From positions 62,001 to 126,000 of the forward strand of contig JABWCP010000003.1 in the NCBI GenBank assembly GCA_013360215.1: a stretch of DNA of 64,000 nt. The letters are read 5' to 3'. Within the stretch, counting starts at the first letter, position 1; each line of letters opens with the position of its first letter. A program made the position numbers and the translations under genes. Under the pieces are notes generated by a model. The model did not search any database, was not told where the DNA came from, and was given only the letters and a program-made list of their open reading frames with translations. Source of the stretch: a bacterium (GTDB lineage: Bacteria > CLD3 > SB21). Of this stretch, positions 16,809-25,800 are shown piece after piece.

Positions 16809-18140
16809 TTATCGTACAATGAAGTGAAGGCCGCGCTGGACCTGCAAAAGAAGATTTTGTGCAGGATACCTTCGGTTGTATTCGGCAATGATATGCGACT
16901 CGTACTGCATAAAAAATTCGGGGTCGCAATTAGCTTCGCCCAAATTTTGTAGAACATAGTCGATCGTTCGGCTTTCTTTTATCCAACGTTGACATACATT
17001 TTGTCTGTAGCGTATCCCCATCAGATTAAATCCGATTACAATCCGGTTATCTTTTCGAAAAACAATTCGGATACCATGCTGTCCGTCAGGATGTTCCCAC
17101 CAGAGATGCTCTTCGCCGTCACGGGGTACGTTCGGCACTACACCATATGTCTGATATTCGATGTCAAAAAATTTAGCCGAGTTAAACCAAATCCCACGAT
17201 CATAAGCTTGGCGTTCACCCGTCAAAACACGCGCCAACGCTTCACCTTGCATGCGACCCGTGTACCAAAGTTGTTCAATTTTGGGATGCGCAGGCTTGGG
17301 TTCTATGAACTCCGCACAATCACCGGCGGCATAAATATCAGCAATCGGCGTTTCCAAAAATTGATTGACCAACACACCGCGATTCAGCGGAATTCCGGAA
17401 GTACGTAAAAATTCAATATTAGGTTTTACACCGGCCGTCAAACCAACAAACTCGCATGGTATAACTTCTCCGGACTTAGTTACAACCGCATCCACGCGAC
17501 CTTTATCGTTGCCACGAATCTCCTGAAGTTCGGTATTCAATCGCAAATCTACGTGATGCGCACGGATGTGACGATTAATCATATCCGATTCTTCCGCCGG
17601 CAAAATATTATTCCAGTAAGATTTTTCTCGTACAAGGAAAGTCACGTGAATGCCGCGAGAGATCAGCATTTCGGCCATCTCGATACCGATCAAACCTCCT
17701 CCCACGATCACAGCACGCTTTACCGACTTGGTGTTTCGCTCCATCAGTTCAAGATCTTGCAAAGAAAATAGTCCCTGCACACCTTGAAGATTTTGACCCG
17801 GCCAGCCGAATGTTTGATAGACAGATCCGGTGGCAATAACTAATTTATCGTACTTCATGGTCTCGCCGTTTTTCAGGTAAATCTGTTTTTCGGCAGGTAC
17901 GACGCGTTCGACTAATCCACGCCTGAGTTGGATTTCATTTTTTTTCCAAAAATCATCTTCATAGGGCTTAGTGTGCTCGTACTTCATGTGCCCCATATAG
18001 ATATACATCAGTGCCGTACGGGAAAAAAAATAATCACTTTCACCGGAAATAATAGTAATCGGTTGATCGTTGCGTTTACGGACATGGCGAGCTACGGTAG
18101 TACCGGCTATACCATTACCGATAATAATAATTTGGGACAT
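16809..18140 (-). CDS. NirB-like FAD/NAD(P)-dependent oxidoreductase
   Basis: 443 residues, pyridine nucleotide-disulfide oxidoreductase fold. FAD-binding IIGNGIAGTTVARHVR starts at residue 5; the NAD(P) motif is VIVGGGLIGIEMAEML (about 145); DIYAAGDCAEF (about 275) is the second FAD contact. It resembles the FAD domain of NADH-nitrite reductase and rubredoxin/ferredoxin reductases but lacks the sirohaem domains. It lies 30 nt upstream of the membrane polyferredoxin gene and probably feeds it electrons from NAD(P)H. The bS21 gene precedes it by 20 nt. Confidence 0.88.
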   Translation of the reverse strand: MSQIIIIGNGIAGTTVARHVRKRNDQPITIISGESDYFFSRTALMYIYMGHMKYEHTKPYEDDFWKKNEIQLRRGLVERVVPAEKQIYLKNGETMKYDKLVIATGSVYQTFGWPGQNLQGVQGLFSLQDLELMERNTKSVKRAVIVGGGLIGIEMAEMLISRGIHVTFLVREKSYWNNILPAEESDMINRHIRAHHVDLRLNTELQEIRGNDKGRVDAVVTKSGEVIPCEFVGLTAGVKPNIEFLRTSGIPLNRGVLVNQFLETPIADIYAAGDCAEFIEPKPAHPKIEQLWYTGRMQGEALARVLTGERQAYDRGIWFNSAKFFDIEYQTYGVVPNVPRDGEEHLWWEHPDGQHGIRIVFRKDNRIVIGFNLMGIRYRQNVCQRWIKESRTIDYVLQNLGEANCDPEFFMQYESHIIAEYNRRYPAQNLLLQVQRGLHFIVR

Positions 18141-18160
18141 AATGGATTTATTAAAACGGG

Positions 18161-18340
18161 TTATGCGTTGCCCGTATTACGTTTTTTTCGTTTATGGGCA
18201 ATATGTTTTCGTTCACTAGGGCTGACATAGTTTGATTTTTCGATACATGTTTGAATAATCCGCGCCTTGCGCACTTCTGTTTCAAAACGACGGATAGCTT
18301 TCTCAATGGGTTCGTTCTTCCGAACAATCGTTGATAACAT
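18161..18340 (-). CDS. rpsU: 30S ribosomal protein bS21
   Basis: 59 residues, basic C-terminus. RKNEPIEKAIRRFETEVRKA followed by SPSERKHIAHKRKKR matches bS21, a small-subunit protein near the 16S rRNA 3' end that affects initiation. I chose ATG at 18338-18340, with GAGGTG 5 nt upstream, over an in-frame GTG 12 nt earlier. It is unlinked to dnaG, rpoD or gatB, and is placed just before two redox genes. Confidence 0.9.
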   Translation of the reverse strand: MLSTIVRKNEPIEKAIRRFETEVRKARIIQTCIEKSNYVSPSERKHIAHKRKKRNTGNA

Positions 18341-18446
18341 GGTACACCTCACAGGTTAGATAGAAGGATATACCGCATATACGCAAACCCCTGGCCAAAG
18401 TTTCCGGTTGCTTCATGTAACTTACACTGTGAGTTTTTATTCCCTG

Positions 18447-20744
18447 TTATTTGATAAACAAAATCTTTCGAGAGTAGGTTTTCCCGTTAGCTACGACCGT
18501 TACGAAATATATACCGCTGGCTACTTTATTACCGTGCGTATTTTTTCCATTCCATTCACGCTTATATATCCCTGGCGAAAGTTGGCCGTTAACTAATCTA
18601 TGCACCAGGCCACCCCGCACATCGTATATACATGCTTTCACTTCCATCGTTTTATTTACTTTCATAACGATGCTGGTTCGTTCATCGAATGGGTTGGGGC
18701 TGTTGCAAAGTAGTTGGAGCGGGCTTTCTTCGTACACTGAAACGTTGATCTCAAATTTAACTGTATCGGCTCCGTCTATGTTGTAGGCACGCACTTCTAC
18801 GACATGAGTGCCTATATCCGTAACCCCCGGTTTCCACTGCACTATACCGGAAATCGAATCGCACTTCAGTGATGAGGGCCCTGATAATATTTGCCAACGC
18901 GGCGCAGGATTACCGTTGGCGATAAGACGATACGTCCATGACGAATCCGATCGAATTTTTTGTTTGTTTGGAATTTTTATGATTGGTTTTTGTGTACCGG
19001 CTCTATAGAATTCGATACCGCCTCGCAAATTACCGCACACTATATCTCTATCACCGTCATTATCCCAATCTAAAGCAAACGGCACAGCTTGGCCTGTCAC
19101 TTTAATAGTCGAAAACTTTCCTGCGATCTCCTGAAATACATTTGCATTCTGCCGCTCATAATAGCGTAGTGTTCCGTCTTTGTAGCCTACGATCAAATCT
19201 CGATCCGAATCACCATCCCAATCCAATAATATGGGGACGGCATCGGAAAGACCGTTTGCAGCGATTAATGTAACGGTTGCCGTAGAAAAATCAGGATTTA
19301 ACAGAGTGCCGTTATTAGATATGAGTTGAACTTCTCCACTCTCTTCTCCAATAATCAAATCCAGATCGCCGTCGCCCTCAAAATCTGATAAAAATGGCGA
19401 GCTATTATTGCCTATGTCCAAATTTGCATAAAATTGATTTTCTAATGTGAATTCCGGGCTCGTTGAGCTGCCAGTATTGCGGTAAAACATTATTTTACCG
19501 TCGAATTTTCCGACAAATAAATCCAAATCGCCGTCATTATCTATATCTCCTAAAGCAGGTGCCGTAATAAATTCATCTTGTGGTATTGTGACAAACCATG
19601 AAGAATTGCTTTGGAAAACCCCGTTGGCTGTCTGACGATAAAATAGGATCGCCCCGCTATAGCTACCAAGGATAATATCCAACCGGCCGTCGTTATCCAG
19701 ATCAGCCATTATGGGGTGGGCGTTACGACCGACATCAATGTTTTGTAATAGATTCTTTGTGATTAACTGAAATTGGGCCGATTGCGGTGTTCCTATGTTT
19801 CTATAATACCACAAATTATCCCGGTCTTCTTCACGGTATAGTACGCTTACCAAAAGATCACCGTCGCCGTCACCATCGGCGTCTACAAACGAAGGCATGT
19901 TGTATCCTAATGTTTTTAACTGCCGCGATGGGTAAGTAGATGTAGCCGTATCCGGAATAAAAGGATGCGCCGAATCGCCAAGATTTGGTAAAAAATACAA
20001 ACCCGTACTGAAGAAATCGCCCCAAAATAAATCCGGATCCCGATCATCATCTATATCAAAAAAACAAACTGCGCTTGCACCATGTCTTTGCTCTTCGCTT
20101 CGCTTAGCAGGGGTGATGATCGCAATATCTTGAAACGCATCAGTAATAAATTTTAATAAAAAACTGTGTTCGTTCCCCACATTTTCATAATACGACAGTG
20201 TTCCGACACTTCTACCAGAAAAAAAATCATAATCACCATCAGAGTCAATGTCTTTAAAAACGGGTACAGTCTGGTCTTCCGTTAAGACGGGTGCATTGAG
20301 GGTATCCAACACGGTTTCCGTTTGCAACACAAAATGTGCATTTACCGCGCTCCCTTCATTCTTATAGTAACCCATACGTGCACCGGAAACCCCACAAAAT
20401 AAATCCAAATCCCCATCCGCATCGGCATCAATAAAACGTACCCATTGATTCACTTCTAAACTGGCAAAATTATCCGTTATCCATAGCCACCGCAAAGGCC
20501 CTTCCACGCCGCTATTCATGTAATGCGTTATACGTCCATCGGTTTGTACGATGAACAAATCCGGATCACCATCCGAATCAATATCTGCAAACTCCGTCTT
20601 AGGTACATACATCCCGCCGTGCGATGCGTATGGGATCATGCCATCCTGATCGTAGAATGTCAACGCTTCGGTATCTTTGAAATAATTTTGCGAGTAAAGT
20701 ACGCCCGCCGCGCATAGAAGAAATAGAGAATATCTAACGATCAT
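18447..20744 (-). CDS. Secreted FG-GAP/VCBS repeat protein with T9SS sorting domain
   Basis: 765 residues. Signal peptide 1-19 (FLLCAAGVLYSQ). About ten repeats carry D-x-D-x-D-G-type calcium loops (for example DIDSDGDPDLF, DADADGDLDLF, DLDNDGRLDII, DWDNDGDRDIV) between about 50 and 580, predicting one or more beta-propeller folds. An Ig-like putative domain (about 590-680; WQILSGPSSL, GIVQWKPGV) follows, then a T9SS C-terminal domain with CNSPNPFDERTS and VASGIYFVTV, ending RKILFIK. Exported surface protein; the ligand is unknown. It lies 14 nt downstream of the metal permease gene. Confidence 0.88.
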   Translation of the reverse strand: MIVRYSLFLLCAAGVLYSQNYFKDTEALTFYDQDGMIPYASHGGMYVPKTEFADIDSDGDPDLFIVQTDGRITHYMNSGVEGPLRWLWITDNFASLEVNQWVRFIDADADGDLDLFCGVSGARMGYYKNEGSAVNAHFVLQTETVLDTLNAPVLTEDQTVPVFKDIDSDGDYDFFSGRSVGTLSYYENVGNEHSFLLKFITDAFQDIAIITPAKRSEEQRHGASAVCFFDIDDDRDPDLFWGDFFSTGLYFLPNLGDSAHPFIPDTATSTYPSRQLKTLGYNMPSFVDADGDGDGDLLVSVLYREEDRDNLWYYRNIGTPQSAQFQLITKNLLQNIDVGRNAHPIMADLDNDGRLDIILGSYSGAILFYRQTANGVFQSNSSWFVTIPQDEFITAPALGDIDNDGDLDLFVGKFDGKIMFYRNTGSSTSPEFTLENQFYANLDIGNNSSPFLSDFEGDGDLDLIIGEESGEVQLISNNGTLLNPDFSTATVTLIAANGLSDAVPILLDWDGDSDRDLIVGYKDGTLRYYERQNANVFQEIAGKFSTIKVTGQAVPFALDWDNDGDRDIVCGNLRGGIEFYRAGTQKPIIKIPNKQKIRSDSSWTYRLIANGNPAPRWQILSGPSSLKCDSISGIVQWKPGVTDIGTHVVEVRAYNIDGADTVKFEINVSVYEESPLQLLCNSPNPFDERTSIVMKVNKTMEVKACIYDVRGGLVHRLVNGQLSPGIYKREWNGKNTHGNKVASGIYFVTVVANGKTYSRKILFIK

Positions 20745-20758
20745 AATGAGATAATAAG

Positions 20759-21820
20759 CTACTTAAAGAAACGGTGTCTGATCTCACGGAAACAAGCTAA
20801 CAGCAATATAGGTAAAAATATCACGGCACTAATAATATGAATACTCTCCGGAATCACATCGTGCATCGTACCTATAGATACTTGCGGCTTTATATCAAAG
20901 TAGGAATATACACTGTCAGTTAATGACCCCATTGCCAATGCAATCATAGCAATAGAAAACAAATAAATAATTAGTGACCTTTGCCCAAGTTTAGAACGCA
21001 CTAACGCAATCGTTGAAATGTTCGTTGCAGGCCCTGCTAACAAAAAAACCAGTGCGGCTCCTGGAGTAATGCCTTTCATGATCAAAGCAGCGGCTATGGG
21101 TGTTGACGCACTGGCACACACATATATTGGAATTCCCACCGCAAGCATTATCATCATATTCACCAGCGGGCTATGCATCACATCAATAAAAAAGTTTTCT
21201 GGTATGATTGCCGATAAAATGCCAGAGGCAATCAGCCCAAGAAGTAAATAATAAGCTACATCACCCAGTAAATCCGTAAAGGCATAAACAATTCCTGATT
21301 TTAAACGATCAAATCGCGTCTCTACAATTTTGTCAGTTTCATTATTACAATTTGTTGAACAATTACACGAAGTCTGCGGATCGTCAGTTTGCTGTATAGT
21401 GTCGTTCTGTTTTTGTGACCCAAAAATATTTTCAAGTGAACCACTGACTATGGCAGTAATGAATGCCGCAATGGGTCTAATAATCGTCATGATAGGATCC
21501 AAAAAAGCATACGATACAGCGATGGAGTCCACTCCTGTCTCCGGAGTGGACACTAGAAAGCTCATTGTAGCGCCATTACTGGCTCCGTTTTTTTTCAACG
21601 ACATTCCGACCGGAACCACACTGCATGAACATAACGGCAAGGGAACTCCTATCAGAGCCGCTTTCCATACCGACTTCCAAGAAGAATCCCCAAGATGCTT
21701 ACCGAGCATTTCAACTGTAAAGAGACCTCTCAGTATACCTGCTAAGATAAAACCAATAAGTAAATAAAATGACGCATCAACAAGTGTATCGGCAATTGAT
21801 ATAAAAATAGATTCTAACAT
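20759..21820 (-). CDS. SO_0444/YraQ-type metal efflux permease
   Basis: 353 residues, about eight to ten membrane helices. Two repeated permease halves contain GVPLPLCSCSVVPVGMSLKK (about 57) and VCASASTPIAAALIMKG (about 240), plus FLLAGPATNIS; these are hallmarks of the SO_0444 Cu/Zn efflux and ArsP/YraQ (DUF318) permeases. A Cys-rich cytoplasmic loop (TSCNCSTNCNN, about 150-160) may bind metal. Probable role: export of soft metal ions or organo-arsenicals. The substrate is not determined by sequence. Confidence 0.85.
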   Translation of the reverse strand: MLESIFISIADTLVDASFYLLIGFILAGILRGLFTVEMLGKHLGDSSWKSVWKAALIGVPLPLCSCSVVPVGMSLKKNGASNGATMSFLVSTPETGVDSIAVSYAFLDPIMTIIRPIAAFITAIVSGSLENIFGSQKQNDTIQQTDDPQTSCNCSTNCNNETDKIVETRFDRLKSGIVYAFTDLLGDVAYYLLLGLIASGILSAIIPENFFIDVMHSPLVNMMIMLAVGIPIYVCASASTPIAAALIMKGITPGAALVFLLAGPATNISTIALVRSKLGQRSLIIYLFSIAMIALAMGSLTDSVYSYFDIKPQVSIGTMHDVIPESIHIISAVIFLPILLLACFREIRHRFFK

Positions 21821-21925
21821 ATGTGTGTAATATATGCTCTATCTGACGTTAAACCAAGTCCATCATTGATATTTCACTGTATCAATTACATCATAAACTG
21901 TACTGTTATTACTTAAAGAATTTTC

Positions 21926-21954
21926 TTGCATTTCCATGTCTCGCCGTATATATT
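21926..21954 (+). promoter_or_regulatory. Promoter of tRNA-Arg
   Basis: TTGCAT (21926-21931), a 17-bp spacer and TATATT (21949-21954) lie 13 bp before the mature tRNA 5' end. Confidence 0.65.
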
Positions 21955-21967
21955 TGCGACGTCATTG

Positions 21968-22041
21968 GCACCTGTAGCTCAATTGGATAGAGCATCTGAC
22001 TACGGATCAGAAGGTTTGGGGTTCGACTCCCTACGGGTGCA
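21968..22041 (+). tRNA. tRNA-Arg (anticodon ACG)
   Basis: Cloverleaf found by eye. Acceptor stem GCACCTG / CGGGTGC with one G-U pair, D-arm GCTC..GAGC, and anticodon stem CTGA/TCAG around the loop CTACGGA, giving anticodon ACG. The T-arm is TGGGG-TTCGACT-CCCTA and the discriminator base is A22041. CCA is not encoded. The wobble A should be deaminated to inosine by TadA to read CGN codons. Confidence 0.96.
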
Positions 22042-22045
22042 CAAC

Positions 22046-22075
22046 AAAGGCTTTAGTTTTTCTAAAGCCTTTTTT
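22046..22075 (+). terminator. Rho-independent terminator after tRNA-Arg
   Basis: Stem AAAGGCTTTAG / CTAAAGCCTTT (22046-22056 with 22062-22072), loop TTTTT, then T-run. Confidence 0.9.
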
Positions 22076-22091
22076 ACTTTACGGCACTTCG

Positions 22092-22778
22092 ATGCACCGC
22101 ATTCTCGTTATCATACCTGCTTTTAATGCCCATTCAACAATCAATGGCATTTTATCTGTTTTAAATCAATTTAAAGATCGTTCCCGACCGCTTGATATTG
22201 ACCTAGACACGCTTGTTGTAGACGACGGTTCAGAGCCCAGGCTAGAAACTCACCTTAATTCAGGCTACGGACATATTATTACACACACACTCAATAAAGG
22301 CAAAGGCGCTGCTTTAAAATCAGGTTTTAAGTTTGCTTCCGATGAAAAGTATAACTATGTCGTAACGATGGATGCCGACGGACAGCACGATCCCAATCAA
22401 CTGCTTGAGATGGTTTCGTTTGGGTTGCGCGGCGACTACGATTTGGTTATTGGCGAGAGAAATATAAGCTTAAAATCAATGAGTTTGGGGCGTTTTCTCT
22501 CTAACAAAATTACCACAAAAATTATTCGTAGAATGAGCGGTTTAGATATTAAAGATAGTCAATGCGGTTTTAGGTTTATCAAAATTGATCTACTGGATAA
22601 GATTGAGTTGCATACGGATAATTTTGATACCGAATCTGAATTTTTACTTCGCGCTTCAAAATATAAGATCCAATATTCTAATTTTCCGATTCCAACAATC
22701 AACAATTTATCCCACAGTCATATCAATCACTTGCGTGATACCGTCCGCTTTATACGGCTTTTACTGAAATCTATTTAG
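22092..22778 (+). CDS. Family 2 glycosyltransferase (DPM1/UgpD-like)
   Basis: 228 residues, GT-A fold. It has the nucleotide-sugar start VIIPAFNA, VVDDGS (about 43), NKGKGAALKSG and the metal-binding DADGQHDP (about 97-104). CGFRFIK in the acceptor half is typical of the dolichyl/polyprenyl-phosphate mannose synthase-like clade. No membrane anchor, so probably cytoplasmic and peripheral. It starts 17 nt after the tRNA terminator's T-run and ends before a strong bidirectional terminator, so it is a single-gene unit; its promoter is not obvious and may be read-through. Confidence 0.9.
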   Translation: MHRILVIIPAFNAHSTINGILSVLNQFKDRSRPLDIDLDTLVVDDGSEPRLETHLNSGYGHIITHTLNKGKGAALKSGFKFASDEKYNYVVTMDADGQHDPNQLLEMVSFGLRGDYDLVIGERNISLKSMSLGRFLSNKITTKIIRRMSGLDIKDSQCGFRFIKIDLLDKIELHTDNFDTESEFLLRASKYKIQYSNFPIPTINNLSHSHINHLRDTVRFIRLLLKSI

Positions 22779-22793
22779 TTTTCAGTATATTAA

Positions 22794-22829
22794 AACAAAA
22801 AAGCCCATCAATTGATGGGCTTTTTTGTT
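22794..22829. terminator. Bidirectional rho-independent terminator
   Basis: Perfect 36-nt palindrome centred between 22811 and 22812 (AAGCCCATCAA / TTGATGGGCTT core, A-run and T-run at the ends). It ends both the glycosyltransferase and the giant minus-strand gene, which converge here. Confidence 0.95.
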
Positions 22830-22848
22830 ATTACTTCTTAAAAGATGC

Positions 22849-25800
22849 TTATTTCAACATCATCATCTTCTTGGTCTGCGTGAAAGATTGTTTACCATCT
22901 TTCGATACGGCTATCATTCGGTAAATATATACACCGCTTGCTACTTGTTGGTTGTATTTATTCAAACCATTCCAAACAACTTTTTGGAATCCTGATGTTT
23001 GGTCAGCATCAACAAGTGTTGTAACTTCTTGTCCAAGGATGTTATACACCTTAATGGTAACTTTAGCAGATACAGGCAATTCGTAACGTATTGTTGTCGT
23101 CGGATTAAACGGATTCGGATAATTAGACTTCAAAGCAAACGTACGCGGCATATCCATGGATACGACAACTACGTTGTGCGCTGTGACAGTACCATCATAA
23201 CCGACATCCGAAATACGATAAGCATACATCTTCCCTGTTTCAGCAGACTTGTCAAGATAATTGTAGTCTGTCGCAGAAGCTTTGGTACCTTGACCTTCGA
23301 TGCTTGAAACAGTTTGATACTGCGCATTGGCATTCGAAAGTTTACCTGTTGAACGATAATGTTCAGCTTCTTCATCATTTACTTCACGACGTTGGATAAG
23401 CCAATATGCATTTTCCGTTTCACTTTCAGTTCTCCATTCGACACGAATTTGACCGTCCGTCGTCGTTGCACGGAAATAAGCTAATTCAACAGGCAACGAA
23501 TTGTCAAAAGTCGTAGTACCTAAGGTGAAATACGTCGGACTATTCAAACCTGCAAGTGAAGTTGCATTGGACAATATGTAACCCGCCGTATCGCCATCGG
23601 TAGTTGCCGATTCTAAAGTATCAACACCAACACCGCCAATATTATCCCATGTACTGAAGTCCGTAGAACGTGCTACTCGCAGATTAGCTTCAACTGACGC
23701 AAAATCGCTAATAGCCCTGCGCGCATACACTAAACGCGCGGTCAAATCACTGCCTGTGAAATCATTTCCAGCCGTGCGCGTAACGGTATGATATCTAATA
23801 TCGGAAACCTTGACTAACCCACCATTTAAAGTTCCGGCATTTGCCGAGGAGTGGGCTAATGAAGTTCTTACCGTCGGAGGTGTAGCATCTGTACTGGCGG
23901 CTATTTCTATTGGGCGGAAGAACCGATATAAGGCATTACCCGTAGGGAATGTTCGCGCAACATAAGTTTGGGAGGCGGGCCATGTAATTACTACATTACC
24001 ATCCACGAAGGACAACGAATCACCGCCTGTTACTGGGTCAGTTGCCGTTTTTGTTAAGATCAACGAATTCGATCCCGTCACAATGAACCCGCCCACTAAT
24101 TGCAATTCATCAGAAACCGATGTATTCGATGATAATGTCACTCTACCGCTATCAATGATACGAAGGTTTTCAAACGTGGGTCCGCCAGTAACCGTTAAAC
24201 CTGCAGCTGTTGCTCTAAATACCGTAGTATCGGCCAAAGCGGTCAGTGTACCATGATTACGGAAGCTTCCGCTCAACCATGTTGCCGTTAAATTAGCTCC
24301 ATCAAAGGTACCGCCACTATGTACAATCAAACTATCCACGTTGTAGTACGCATCCGAAGCCGACGGCGCAAACGTTCCTGCTACAACTCGCAAGTTACCT
24401 GTTACATCGTAGTTTGCGTTGGCGGCAACAGTATTTGAACTTCCGTTAACCGTCACATTATTCAATGAAGCGCTACCTGCACCGTTCAGTGTCTGTGTGG
24501 AATTACCCGTAAAATGAACCGTTCCTGACGAATGCGTGATGGATCCTGCGTTTGAAATATTACCGTTGATGGACATTGATTCGTTTGCAAGAGCTAGCGT
24601 ACCGCCGGTAATACTTAAATCGCCAGTTACACGTATTGAGTCATTGAGCGTTATCACTTGACCTGTTTTGGAAATTGTCAAATCAGCAAAATTGGTCGAT
24701 CCTGTTAAACTCTGTGCGGCAGTGGTAGAGTTAAATATTACATCACCAGTTGTTGTACTCAAAACAGTGGATAGGCCATTATTTAACCAGTTTCCGGCCA
24801 CTGTAATGTCATTGCTTGATTGTGTAATAATAGAAGCTGAACTCGTAATGGTCAGATTGCCGGTCGTAGTAATCGGCTTACCTAACGTTTTAGCCGTATT
24901 ATTATCAAATATCAAGTGGTGGAAATTCAGAGTAGCTGCAACGCTATTGGCGCCAAGGCTTTGCGAACCTGTAGAACCATTAAAATAAACCGTACCGGTG
25001 CCGTGTGTAAAAGAACCATTAAGTTCATAATCGTCTTTTATTTCAATAGTATTATTATTCGTTGCAAGGGTCGTCGCTTGTCCCAATGTACTTGCCGCAC
25101 CAACGGTTAAGGAATTAACAGTAGTATAACCTGCCAGAGTTTTTGTTCCACCACTATCAATAACTAGATTATTATAGTCAGTTGGAGAAGCCGGTAAAGT
25201 ATAACTTGCATTAACCCCGGCATAAATAACAGTACCACCGGTCCCTACAGTAAAGAAATCAGAACCTAGAACCGTATAAGTAGGGAATGAACCACGTTTT
25301 AATATCAAAGTCCCTGCTCCGTCTATTTCACCAAAATTATTTCCAGTCGTACTATCAATCGTCAAACGACCATTTAACGTTAATGAGGTAGACGCATCAC
25401 TGTTTGTCACAGTTTTTACACCATGGCCTGAAAGAATTGTAACTGGTACTGTATTATCAGGCACAGTACCTGCTGCTGCTCCAGAACCGTCAGAATTAGC
25501 CGTCCATGTATTGGGATTTGTCCAGCTAGCCGTATCCGAATTTGCGGCAGCTGCCGTACGAGAGTACAAGGGCGGATTGAATGCGGATGCCTCGCCAGGT
25601 ACCCATTCATAAGTGCCAGGTGTGAATGTCATGCTATCTTGGTGACCAAACACATCGCCTGCTGAGCTCTCAAAGCCATTGGAAGGAGTTAACCATGGGC
25701 TTGATCCTGCCCAATAGCGCGGAACATAGTTGGTTTCAGTACCTTGAGCTTCTGCATTGTTATAGTAGAACGACTGTAGGAGTTTGACGTTTGTAAATGA

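Noticed and set aside
21968-22041. tRNA as an attachment site of an integrated element
   Set aside because: No integrase gene or repeated tRNA 3' end was seen nearby.
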